From positions 1 to 15,248 of the forward strand of contig CABQLK010000045.1 of the NCBI GenBank assembly GCA_902465015.1: 15,248 bases of DNA. Reading direction: 5' to 3'. Shown here piece after piece: positions 6,646-14,500 of this stretch. The position numbers and the translations under genes are program-made. The notes under the pieces are model-generated. The model worked only from the letters and a program-made list of their open reading frames with translations, ran no database searches and was not told where the DNA came from. Each line of letters opens with the position of its first letter. Position 1 is the first letter of the stretch. This DNA is from an uncultured Collinsella sp. (GTDB lineage: Bacteria > Actinomycetota > Coriobacteriia > Coriobacteriales > Coriobacteriaceae).

Positions 6646-7794
6646 ATGAGTAAGAAAGAATGCATCGCGATGCTCCTCGCAGGAGGACAGGGCAGCCGAT
6701 TGGGGGCACTCACCCAAAAGATCGCCAAGCCGGCGGTTAGCTTTGGTGGCAAGTTCCGCATTATCGACTTTTCGCTGTCCAACTGCTCCAACTCGGGCAT
6801 CGACACGGTGGGCGTTCTGACGCAGTACCGTCCCTACCTGCTGCATGCCTATGTGGGCTCCGGCGAGGCTTGGGATCTGGACAGCCGCGACGGCGGCGTG
6901 TCGATCCTGCCGCCGTACGAGACGCAGACCGGTGGCGCCTGGTATGCGGGCACAGCCGATGCCATTACGCAGAACCTCGACTACATCAAGGCCAACGACC
7001 CCAAGTACGTCCTGATTCTTTCGGGCGACCATCTGTATCGCATGGACTACCGCAAGATGCTCAAGACGCACATTGAGAACAACGCCGACCTCACGGTGAG
7101 CGTTATGCCCGTGCCGTGGGAGGAGGCCAGCCGCTTTGGTATCCTGACCACCGACCCCGAGGACGGCCGCATCACCAAGTTTACCGAGAAGCCCGAGAAG
7201 CCCGATTCGAACCTCGCATCCATGGGCATCTACATCTTCTCGGCCGACGTCCTGATCGAGGCACTCGAGCAGGACGCTCTGGACCAGCGCTCGAGCCACG
7301 ACTTTGGCAAGGACATCATCCCCAAGCTGCTCGGCGAGAACAAGCGCCTGTACAGCTACGAGTTCCACGGCTTTTGGAAGGACGTCGGCACCATCGCCAG
7401 CTTCCACGAGACCTCGATGGACCTGCTGGGCAACAACCCCGAGTTCGACCTGTTTGACAAGAACTTCCCCATCATGTCCAACATCACCACGCGTCCGCCG
7501 CACTACATTGGCCCGGACGGCCGCTTGGACGACTGCCTGGTCTCCAACGGCTGCAAGATCTACGGCACCGCTCGCCACTCGATCCTTTCGACCGATGTCA
7601 TCATCGAGGAGCGCGCCGTGGTCGAGGACTCCGTGCTGCTGCCGGGTGCGCACGTTAAGAGCGGCGCGCACATCTGCCGCGCTATTTTGGGCGAGAACTC
7701 CACGGTCGAAGAGGGCGTGAAGCTCGGCTCTGTCGATACCACCAAGGATACGGCCGTCGTTGGAAATGACGTCGTTATCGGGAAGGGGGAATGA
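6646..7794 (+). CDS. glgC: Glucose-1-phosphate adenylyltransferase GlgC
   Basis: GlgC makes ADP-glucose and pyrophosphate from ATP and glucose-1-phosphate, the committed step of bacterial glycogen synthesis. This 382-residue protein has the nucleotide-binding loop GGQGSRL at residues 13-19 and the AKPAVSFGGKFRIIDF block at 27-42. SGDHLYRMDY contains Asp128, equivalent to the catalytic Asp142 of the E. coli enzyme. FTEKP contains Lys182, equivalent to the glucose-1-phosphate-binding Lys195, and FWKDVGT is also present. The C-terminal third is a left-handed beta-helix of hexapeptide repeats. Lys25 corresponds to the activator-site Lys39 of E. coli. Start choice is firm: AGAAGGAGA lies five bases before the ATG. 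Its stop is four bases from the glgD start, so the two are translationally linked and probably form a heterotetramer. Confidence 0.97.
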   Translation: MSKKECIAMLLAGGQGSRLGALTQKIAKPAVSFGGKFRIIDFSLSNCSNSGIDTVGVLTQYRPYLLHAYVGSGEAWDLDSRDGGVSILPPYETQTGGAWYAGTADAITQNLDYIKANDPKYVLILSGDHLYRMDYRKMLKTHIENNADLTVSVMPVPWEEASRFGILTTDPEDGRITKFTEKPEKPDSNLASMGIYIFSADVLIEALEQDALDQRSSHDFGKDIIPKLLGENKRLYSYEFHGFWKDVGTIASFHETSMDLLGNNPEFDLFDKNFPIMSNITTRPPHYIGPDGRLDDCLVSNGCKIYGTARHSILSTDVIIEERAVVEDSVLLPGAHVKSGAHICRAILGENSTVEEGVKLGSVDTTKDTAVVGNDVVIGKGE

Positions 7795-7798
7795 TCCG

Positions 7799-8926
7799 AT
7801 GATCAATCGCAAGGCCATCGGTTATATCACCGCTAACTACTCTTCGACCTACGGCAGCGTGCTGCTCAAGGACCGCCCCATCGCGTCCGTTCCGTTTTTG
7901 GGCCGCTACCGCCTGATCGACTTCCCGCTGTCCAACATGATGAATGCCGGCATTAAGACCGTCGGCGTCGTCATGCCGGGCAACTACCGCTCGCTGATCG
8001 ACCACGTGGGCTCGGGCAAGGACTGGGGCCTGGACCGCAAGAAGGGCGGCCTGTTCATGGTGCCCGGCAACGCGTATGGCACCACCAAGGGCGGCATGCG
8101 CTTCCTGCTGCGCGACATCATCTCCAACAAGACGCTATTCCAGCGCTCGGACAAGCCCTATGTCGTAATGATGGGCACCAACATCATCTTTAATATGGAC
8201 CTCAACACCATCATCGACGCGCACGAGAACTCCGGTGCCCAGATGACCGTGGTGTACTGCAAGGCCACGCGCAACGTCGATGACGAGACCAAGCTCGAGA
8301 TTAACGAAAACGGCCGCCTGACGGGCGTGAGCGCCGGCGTCGTATACGGCGACAACGCCTCTATGGACTGCTGCATCGTCAACCGCGAGACGCTGCTCGA
8401 GATTATCGACCACTACCAGGCCGCCGACTATCTGGACCTGCTCGAGGCACTCCAGGGCGACTTTAGCAACATCGATGTATGCAGCTACGAGTACAAGGGC
8501 GAGGTCGTGGGCGTGTTTAGCGAGAAGTCGCTGTATCGCCGCAGCATGGACCTGCTCGACCAGACCGTGGCCGACCAGCTCTTCGATCCCGAGCGTCCGA
8601 TCCTGACCAAGGCTCACGACGTGCCGCCTTCGCGCTATGCGACCGGCAGCCACGCGTGCAACTCGATCATCTCGGCCGGCTGCATCATCAAGGGCACCGT
8701 GCGCAACTCGATCCTGTCGCGCGGCGTTGTGGTTGAGGAAGGCGCCTCGGTGACCAACTCGATCATCAACCAGAGCTGCATTATCAAGAGCGGCGCCCGC
8801 GTTGAGAATGCCATCCTGGACAAGAACAACGTGGTTCCCACCAACACCGAGCTTCGCGGCACGCCCGAGAACATCCTGGTGCTGGGCAAGGCCCCGTTAA
8901 CTTCCGACACCACCATCGTGCATTAA
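7799..8926 (+). CDS. glgD: GlgD, non-catalytic ADP-glucose pyrophosphorylase subunit
   Basis: GlgD is a paralogue of GlgC known mainly from Bacillota, where it raises GlgC activity in a mixed complex. This 375-residue protein keeps the fold landmarks (PFLGRYRLIDFPLSN at 32-46 and the beta-helix at the C-terminus). It lacks the catalytic parts: the GGxGxRL loop is replaced by TANYSSTYGS (11-20), and the GDH catalytic box is replaced by GTN (126-128). It is therefore very unlikely to be an active adenylyltransferase. The ATG at 7799 is preferred because GGAAGGGGG in the end of glgC sits nine bases upstream. An upstream in-frame ATG at 7760 lies inside glgC and has no good site. It is coupled to glgC, with 90 bases before glgA. 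Confidence 0.95.
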   Translation: MINRKAIGYITANYSSTYGSVLLKDRPIASVPFLGRYRLIDFPLSNMMNAGIKTVGVVMPGNYRSLIDHVGSGKDWGLDRKKGGLFMVPGNAYGTTKGGMRFLLRDIISNKTLFQRSDKPYVVMMGTNIIFNMDLNTIIDAHENSGAQMTVVYCKATRNVDDETKLEINENGRLTGVSAGVVYGDNASMDCCIVNRETLLEIIDHYQAADYLDLLEALQGDFSNIDVCSYEYKGEVVGVFSEKSLYRRSMDLLDQTVADQLFDPERPILTKAHDVPPSRYATGSHACNSIISAGCIIKGTVRNSILSRGVVVEEGASVTNSIINQSCIIKSGARVENAILDKNNVVPTNTELRGTPENILVLGKAPLTSDTTIVH

Positions 8927-8957
8927 CGTAGGCACCGCAACATCGCTCGTAACATGT

Positions 8958-8993
8958 AGAATAGCCGCCCGGTTTGCGCCAGGCGGCTATTCT
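8958..8993 (+). terminator. Long perfect hairpin between glgD and glgA (terminator or attenuator)
   Basis: AGAATAGCCGCC (8958-8969) is perfectly complementary to GGCGGCTATTCT (8982-8993) across a 12-base loop. It sits 31 bases after the glgD stop and 23 bases before the glgA start. The 3' arm ends in a U-rich stretch but no U-run follows, so termination would be partial at best. It may lower or decouple glgA expression relative to glgC and glgD. Confidence 0.5.
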
Positions 8994-9016
8994 CGAATTG
9001 CAACATGGGAGACAAT

Positions 9017-11326
9017 ATGGCAGATTCCAGCAAAAAGATGCAGATCGTGTTTGCCTCGGCCGAATGCGCACCGTTTGTTAAGACCGGTGGCCTGGGCGAC
9101 GTGGCGGGCTCGCTGCCCGCAGCACTCGTGCGCGCCGGCGCCGAGGTCATCGTGATGGTGCCCAAGTACGCCACCATCAAGGACGAGTACAAGGCGCAGA
9201 TGGAGCACTTCTCAGACTTTTACGTGAGCCTGGGCTGGCGCAACGAGTACTGCGGGCTCGAGAAGCTCGAGCACGACGGCGTCACGTATATGTTCATCGA
9301 CAACGAGCGCTACTTTGCGCGCGACTATCCGTACGGCTTCTTTGACGACGGCGAGCGATTTGCGTTCTTCTCCAAGGCCATCACCGAGAGCCTGCAGCAC
9401 CTGCCGGCCGGTTTTGAGTGCGACATCCTGCACTGCAACGACTGGCAGACGGCACTGGCACCCGTGTTCTTGCGCGAGTTCTACCAGGGCCTGCCGCTGT
9501 ACGACCGCGTCAAGACCGTGTTCTCGATCCACAACGTGGCGTTCCAGGGTCAGTTTAGCGACACCGTGATGGAGGACATCCTGGGCGTGGCGCATATTCC
9601 GGCGGCCGCCTCGCAGCTGCGTTGCGACGCCTGCAGCATCAACTACATGCTGGGCGCGCTGCGCTATGCCGACGCCATCACCACGGTGAGCCCCACCTAT
9701 GCCAACGAGATCCAGACGCCGGAGTTTGGCGAGGGCCTGGACGGCGTGCTGCGCGAGCGCTCCTATGCGCTGCAGGGCATTTTGAACGGCATCGACGTGG
9801 CGGGCTTTGACCCGGCGACCGACAAGCGCATTGCCGCAAACTACACAGTTGATGACCGTTCCGGCAAGGCCGTGTGCAAGGCCAAGCTGCAGGAAGAGCT
9901 GGGGCTCGAGGTTCGCGACGACCGCCCGCTCATGGTGATGGTCACGCGCCTGACGCGCCAGAAGGGTATGGACCTGGTCATGTACGCGCTCGACCGCATC
10001 CTGTCCGGAGGCGTGCAGGTGGCGGTGCTGGGCACCGGCGACCGCGACTACGAGGACGGCCTGCGCTACTTCCAGGACAAGTACCCCGGTACCATGGCCG
10101 CGCGTATCGAGTTCGATCCTGCGCTGTCGCAGCGTATGTATGCCGCCGCCGATATGTTCCTGATGCCTTCGAAGTTTGAGCCCTGCGGCCTGTCGCAGAT
10201 CATCGCTATGCGCTACGGCACCCTGCCCATCGTGCGCGAGACCGGTGGTCTGAAGGACACCGTGATCCCGTATAACGAGTTTACCGGCGAGGGCACGGGC
10301 TTCTCGTTTAGCAACTTTAACGGCGACGAGATGGGCGACGCCGTGTTCCGCGCGGCACGCCTGTTCTGGGACAACCGCGATGCCTGGAATCAGCTGGTCA
10401 CGCAGGCCATGAGCCAGGACTTTAGCTGGACGCGCTCGGCCGACAAGTATCTGGACCTGTATTTCTTTATGCATCCGGAGATTGATAGGCCGGCGGCTGT
10501 GGAGGCTGCGGCTGAGGAACCTGAGGTCGAGCCCGAGGTTGTGGCTGAGCCCGAGCCCAAGGCCGAGCCGGTTGAAGCTGAGCCCGTTAAGGCCAATCCC
10601 GAGGAGAAGATCGAGGCTACTCCAGAGCCCGAGCCTGAGGTGAAGCCCGCTGCAAAGCCTGCTGCCAAGAAGACCACGACACGCAAAACGACGACTAAGA
10701 AGGCCACTGCGACCAAGGCGACGACAACCAAGACCACCGCTACCAAGACAACGACCACGCGCAAGCGCACGACCGCCGCTACAAAGAAGGCCGCCGAGGC
10801 CGAGGCTGCTCCCGAGGTAAAAGCTGAGACCGTCGTCGAGGCCAAGCCCGCCGTCAAGGCGCCGGCCAAGACCGCTGCCAAGAAGACAACCACGACCGCC
10901 AAGAAGGCAACGGCAGCCAAGAAGACCACGGCAACGAAGTCGGCGACCACGAAGGCCGCCACGACCAAGGCAGCCGCAAAGCCGGCCGCCAAAGTCGAGG
11001 AGACACCCGCCGAGTCTAAGGCCGAAGCAACCGTCGAGGCAAAGCCGACCGCCAAGACCACCACGCGCAAGCGCTCTACGACGACGGCCAAAAAGACCAC
11101 GACCAAGACTGCTGCCGCCAAGGCAGAGGCTAAAGCCGAGGACAAGCCCGCAGTAAAGGCCGAGCCGGCACCGAAGGCCGCTGAGGTCAAGACCGCTCCG
11201 AAGGCTACGGCAAAGACCGAGCCCGCCAAGGAGGCCCCGGTCTCCCCTGCCGCTCCGGCCGAGGAAAAGGCCCCGACCAAGAAGACCTCCGTCCGCAAGG
11301 CAACGGCCACCCGCAAGCGCCGCTAG
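9017..11326 (+). CDS. glgA: Glycogen synthase GlgA with long acidic-then-basic disordered tail
   Basis: GlgA is the GT5 enzyme that adds glucose from ADP-glucose to alpha-1,4 chains. The catalytic part (about residues 8-490) is complete. It shows KTGGLGD at 22-28, CNDWQT at 140-145, FSIHNVAFQG at 169-178, TVSPTYANEI at 223-232, GILNGID at 254-260, RLTRQKG at 311-317 and FEPCGLSQ at 388-395 with the conserved Glu388. Typical bacterial GlgA is about 480 residues, but this one has 769. Residues 493-541 are Glu/Pro/Val-rich and acidic. Residues 543-769 are Lys/Thr/Ala/Pro-rich with runs such as KKTTTRKTTTKK, ending in ATRKRR. ATG 9017 is chosen because GGGAG (9007-9011) lies five bases upstream. 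An in-frame ATG at 9005 would overlap that site. It is followed by a terminator and is probably the last gene of the synthesis series. Confidence 0.96.
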   Translation: MADSSKKMQIVFASAECAPFVKTGGLGDVAGSLPAALVRAGAEVIVMVPKYATIKDEYKAQMEHFSDFYVSLGWRNEYCGLEKLEHDGVTYMFIDNERYFARDYPYGFFDDGERFAFFSKAITESLQHLPAGFECDILHCNDWQTALAPVFLREFYQGLPLYDRVKTVFSIHNVAFQGQFSDTVMEDILGVAHIPAAASQLRCDACSINYMLGALRYADAITTVSPTYANEIQTPEFGEGLDGVLRERSYALQGILNGIDVAGFDPATDKRIAANYTVDDRSGKAVCKAKLQEELGLEVRDDRPLMVMVTRLTRQKGMDLVMYALDRILSGGVQVAVLGTGDRDYEDGLRYFQDKYPGTMAARIEFDPALSQRMYAAADMFLMPSKFEPCGLSQIIAMRYGTLPIVRETGGLKDTVIPYNEFTGEGTGFSFSNFNGDEMGDAVFRAARLFWDNRDAWNQLVTQAMSQDFSWTRSADKYLDLYFFMHPEIDRPAAVEAAAEEPEVEPEVVAEPEPKAEPVEAEPVKANPEEKIEATPEPEPEVKPAAKPAAKKTTTRKTTTKKATATKATTTKTTATKTTTTRKRTTAATKKAAEAEAAPEVKAETVVEAKPAVKAPAKTAAKKTTTTAKKATAAKKTTATKSATTKAATTKAAAKPAAKVEETPAESKAEATVEAKPTAKTTTRKRSTTTAKKTTTKTAAAKAEAKAEDKPAVKAEPAPKAAEVKTAPKATAKTEPAKEAPVSPAAPAEEKAPTKKTSVRKATATRKRR
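10493..11323 (+). repeat. Low-complexity coding tail of glgA
   Basis: The sequence encodes GlgA residues 493-769. The first 50 residues are dominated by Glu, Pro, Val and Ala. The rest is an irregular array of Lys-Thr-Thr, Ala-Ala-Lys, Lys-Pro-Ala and Arg-Lys units with acidic patches (for example AEAEAAPE and KAEAKAEDKP). There are no hydrophobic core residues, aromatics or Cys in the basic block, so it is almost certainly disordered. The frame stays open throughout, and the nucleotide composition is skewed to AAG, ACC and GCC codons. Confidence 0.9.
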
Positions 11327-11363
11327 CCCGCAGACGATCTAAAACCTAATCAAAACCCTAAAC

Positions 11364-11395
11364 AAGGGGCGCTCCAACCGGGCGCCCCTTCTCTG
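11364..11395 (+). terminator. Intrinsic terminator after glgA
   Basis: AAGGGGCGC (11364-11372) pairs perfectly with GCGCCCCTT (11382-11390) around a nine-base loop, followed by CTCTGT. The U content after the stem is moderate. Its place 38 bases beyond the glgA stop and before a new promoter supports a transcript end. Confidence 0.7.
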
Positions 11396-11403
11396 TAGAT
11401 AGT

Positions 11404-11421
11404 TGGTAAAACGATTTTCTA
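11404..11421. promoter_or_regulatory. Putative operator O3 (TGGTAAAACG, central CG)
   Basis: This 18-base site consists of TGGTAAAA, CG, then ATTTTCTA, an imperfect palindrome with a central CG as in LacI-family operators. Its left half is identical to the minus-strand half-site at 1454-1461 upstream of the HAD/glgB pair, including the following CG. It lies about 50 bases upstream of the proposed -35 box of the GH13-GH77 gene. Confidence 0.5.
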
Positions 11422-11438
11422 GGACAACCGTTCGCCGA

Positions 11439-11461
11439 TGGTAAACGGATGTTGTTTATAC
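11439..11461. promoter_or_regulatory. Putative operator O4 overlapping the -35 box
   Basis: TGGTAAAC (11439-11446) faces GTTTATAC (11454-11461), a near inverted copy with one inserted base. The right arm covers the proposed -35 hexamer at 11455-11460, mirroring the arrangement at glgB, where an operator arm also covers the -35 box. Confidence 0.45.
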
Positions 11462-11484
11462 ACCCTGTGTACAACAGATATACT
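11455..11484 (+). promoter_or_regulatory. Putative promoter of the GH13-GH77 gene
   Basis: TATACT at 11479-11484 matches the -10 consensus at 5 of 6 positions, 18 bases after TTTATA (11455-11460), which matches the -35 at 4 of 6. Transcription would begin near 11491, about 55 bases before the start codon. The area is markedly A+T-rich and follows a terminator, as expected for an independent promoter. Confidence 0.5.
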
Positions 11485-11491
11485 TATATCT
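11476..11491. promoter_or_regulatory. AT-rich palindrome over the -10 box
   Basis: AGATATA (11476-11482) and TATATCT (11485-11491) are perfect inverted arms separated by CT. The match extends outward (ACAA with TTGT) if one bulged C is allowed. It covers the proposed -10 box, so it could be a second protein-binding site or simply promoter-type A+T richness. Confidence 0.35.
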
Positions 11492-11504
11492 TGTGCGTAA
11501 AGCC

Positions 11505-11522
11505 CATGGCCCGCAGGCCGTG
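11505..11522 (+). promoter_or_regulatory. Small hairpin in the GH13-GH77 leader
   Basis: CATGGCC (11505-11511) pairs with GGCCGTG (11516-11522), including one T-G pair, around a CGCA loop. It falls between the proposed transcription start and the start codon. Its significance is unknown. Confidence 0.25.
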
Positions 11523-11545
11523 ATTCTATTGAACTGGACCGTACT

Positions 11546-14500
11546 ATGAGATTGATACACAACAGCCGCCTACCGCAGTTTCGCACTCCGTTTGGCGCTG
11601 TGACCACAGGAACTACCGTTGAACTCTCGGTTATTTTGGAGGATGCCGATCCCAACCAGGCAACATTCACCCTGCGTACCTGGGTCGATGAAGTCGGCGA
11701 GACCCTGATTCCGATGGAGCACGAAGGCGATGGCATTTTTACCGGCGAGCTCAAATGCACTGAACCGTGTCTTGTGTGGTACAGCTTTATATGCAATATC
11801 GAGGGCCAGCCCGAGGTTCGCCTGGGCGCGCCCCAGGGCCGCACCGGCGGCGAGGGCGTAACCTACGACTACGCCGAGGTGCCGTCCTTCCAGATTACCG
11901 TCTACAAGCACCGCGAGAGCCGCCCCACCTGGTACGAGCGTGGCATGGTCTACCAGATCTTCCCCGACCGCTACGCCCGTGACGAGCATTGGCGCGAGCG
12001 CACAATGGCCCAACTCGAAAAACCGCGCAAGGGCATTCAGCGCCGGATGGTCGAGGACTGGAACGAGCCGCCCGTGTACGAGCGCGCCGAGGACGGCTCC
12101 ATCAAGACCTGGGACTTCTACGGCGGCTCGCTCAAGGGCATCCAGGAAGACCTGCCCCGCATCGCAGAGCTGGGCTTTACGGCCATCTACCTCAACCCCA
12201 TCTTTGAAGCCGCGAGCAACCACCGCTACGACACGGCCGACTACACCAAGATCGACCCGATCCTGGGCACCGAGCAGGACTTTACCGAGCTGTGCCAGGC
12301 AGCCGAGAAGCTGGGCATCTCCATCATCCTGGACGGCGTCTTCAACCACACGGGCGACGACTCGATCTATTTCAACCGCTACGGCAACTACCCCGGCGTG
12401 GGTGCCTGGCAGAGCGAGGATTCTCCGTGGCGCGATGCGTTTACCTTCCACGAGGACGGCTCGTACGACTGCTGGTGGGGCGTGGGCAACATGCCAGCCA
12501 TCAACGAGAAGTCCGAGCTGGTGCGCGAGCGACTCCTGGGCAAGAACGGCGTGATCCGCAAATGGCTGCGCGCCGGTGCCCACGGTTGGCGCCTGGACGT
12601 CGCTGACGAGCTTTCCGACGACTTCCTGGCCGAGATCAAGAAGGCCGTACTTGCCGAAAAGCCCGATGCACTGTTGCTCGGCGAAGTCTGGGAAGACGCC
12701 TCCAACAAGATTAGCTACGGCCATCTGCGCCGCTACCTGCAGGGCTCCGAGCTGGACTCTGCTATGGATTACCCTTTCCGCGACATGGTCATCGGCTTTT
12801 TGATGGGCTACAAGAACGCCTACCAGGCAGCCGAGGACATCGAGACCCTGCGCGAAAACTACCCGAGCGAGGCATTGTCCTGCGCGCTCAATCTGCTTTC
12901 GAGCCATGACCGTCCGCGCATCATCTCGGTACTCGGCGGCGGCCCCGACGAGTCGCAGCTACCCGAGAGCGAGCGCAGCAAATGGCGCCTGGACGAGAAC
13001 GCGATGGGACTGGCCAAGAGCCGCTTTTGGCTCGCCACACTCATGCAGATGACCTTCCCCGGCGTGCCTTCGATCTACTACGGCGACGAATACGGCCTGG
13101 AGGGCCTTACCGATCCGGGCAACCGCCGCACCCTGCCGACAAAGGACCAACTGCACGACTTCGACACGCTGGCTATTGTCAAGAACGCCTCCGCCGTACG
13201 CCGCGCACTGCCATTTATGATCGACGGCGAGATCAAGGCCTTCGCGCTCAACGACGAGGTGCTGGCATACAACCGCACGGGCAAGGATCGCGAGTCCGCG
13301 ACGGTTATCATCAACCGAAGTCTGCGCAATTCGCACCGCGTGACGATTCCGGCGCTCGACGAAAGCGCAAGTGACGTGATCAGCGGTCACGAGTGCGAGA
13401 TCCACAACGGTACGGTCACGCTCGATCTGTATCCGCTGGGCTCGTCGATCATCTATCACCATGCCGAGCAGCGCCTGCAGGAGCCGCTCGATCACGGCGC
13501 GGGCGTCGTGTGCCATATCACCTCGGTGCCCACCGACGACGGCAAGCCGGGTACGATCGGTGCGCCCACGCGTCGCTTTATCGACCATCTGGCCGCTATG
13601 GGCATGCGCTACTGGCAGGTTCTGCCTGTCAACCCGACGGACTTCTTCCGCTCCCCTTACGCTGGGCCTTCGGCCTTTGCGGGCAACATTGACCTGCTGC
13701 CCGAAAGCCAAGAGGAGCTGGCGGCCGACTTTGAGACTTGGAAGGCCCGAGGCGGCGAGGATGCAGACCCGCTCTACACGGCGTTTAAGCATCGCAACGC
13801 CGATTGGCTCGAGAAGTACTGCGTCTACATGGCGGTTAAGAAGCACTTTGAGGGCGAGTCGCGCCACGATTGGCCGGCGGATGTCGCCCGCTACAACGAG
13901 CATCTGATTGACGACAAGCGTTTCCACGACGAGGCAGAGCTGCAGGCGTACATGCAGTACCGCTTTGACCTGGCCTGGTGCGAGCTCATGAACTATGCGC
14001 ACAAGAAGGGCATCGAGGTCATCGGCGACATTCCCATGTATGTTTCGGACGATTCGGCCGATGCGTGGAGCGAGCCCGAGAACTTCTGGCTATCCGATAC
14101 CGGCAAAGCGATTGAGATCTCTGGCGCGCCGCCTGACAATTTTGCACCCGAGGGCCAGGTGTGGGGCAACCCCACCTTCCGTTGGGATCACATGAAGGAG
14201 AACGGCTACCGCTGGTGGATGGACCGTCTGCGTCGCGCGTTCTCGCTCTACGACCGCGTGCGCCTGGACCACTTCCTGGGATTCCACAGCTACTTTAGCA
14301 TTCCCGCCGGAAAGGCCTGTGCCGACGGTCGCTGGTTGGCGGGCCCGGGCAAGGACCTGTTCCAGACCGCCTATGACGAGCTGGGGCCGCTCAACTTTAT
14401 CGCCGAGGACCTGGGCTACCTGACGCCCGGCGTTCGCGCCATGGCTTCTACCTGCGGTTTCCCCGGTATGGACGTACTGGAGTTTAGCGATTACGACGTC

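Noticed and set aside
3991..7818. Open reading frame of about 1275 codons on the minus strand, antisense to glgP and glgC
   Set aside because: It is antisense to unmistakable enzymes and its translation is a Val/Leu/Gly/His-rich composition without recognisable domains. It results from GC-rich third positions that remove stop codons on the other strand.
9005..9016. Upstream ATG 9005 as the glgA start
   Set aside because: It overlaps the GGGAG that is ideally spaced for ATG 9017 and has no site of its own.
10390..11316. Minus-strand frame of 308 codons opposite the glgA tail, rich in Val/Ala with a membrane-like look
   Set aside because: Lys, Thr and Ala codons read backwards give Leu, Val, Gly and Ala codons, so the hydrophobic look is an artefact of the tail composition.
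10640..11323. Tandem repeat or CRISPR-like array in the glgA 3' part
   Set aside because: The repeats are irregular codon-level repeats in frame with glgA, with no constant unit or spacer length.
11570..14002. Long minus-strand frames opposite the GH13-GH77 gene
   Set aside because: Low-information translations with no motifs; the plus-strand frame contains two intact active sites.
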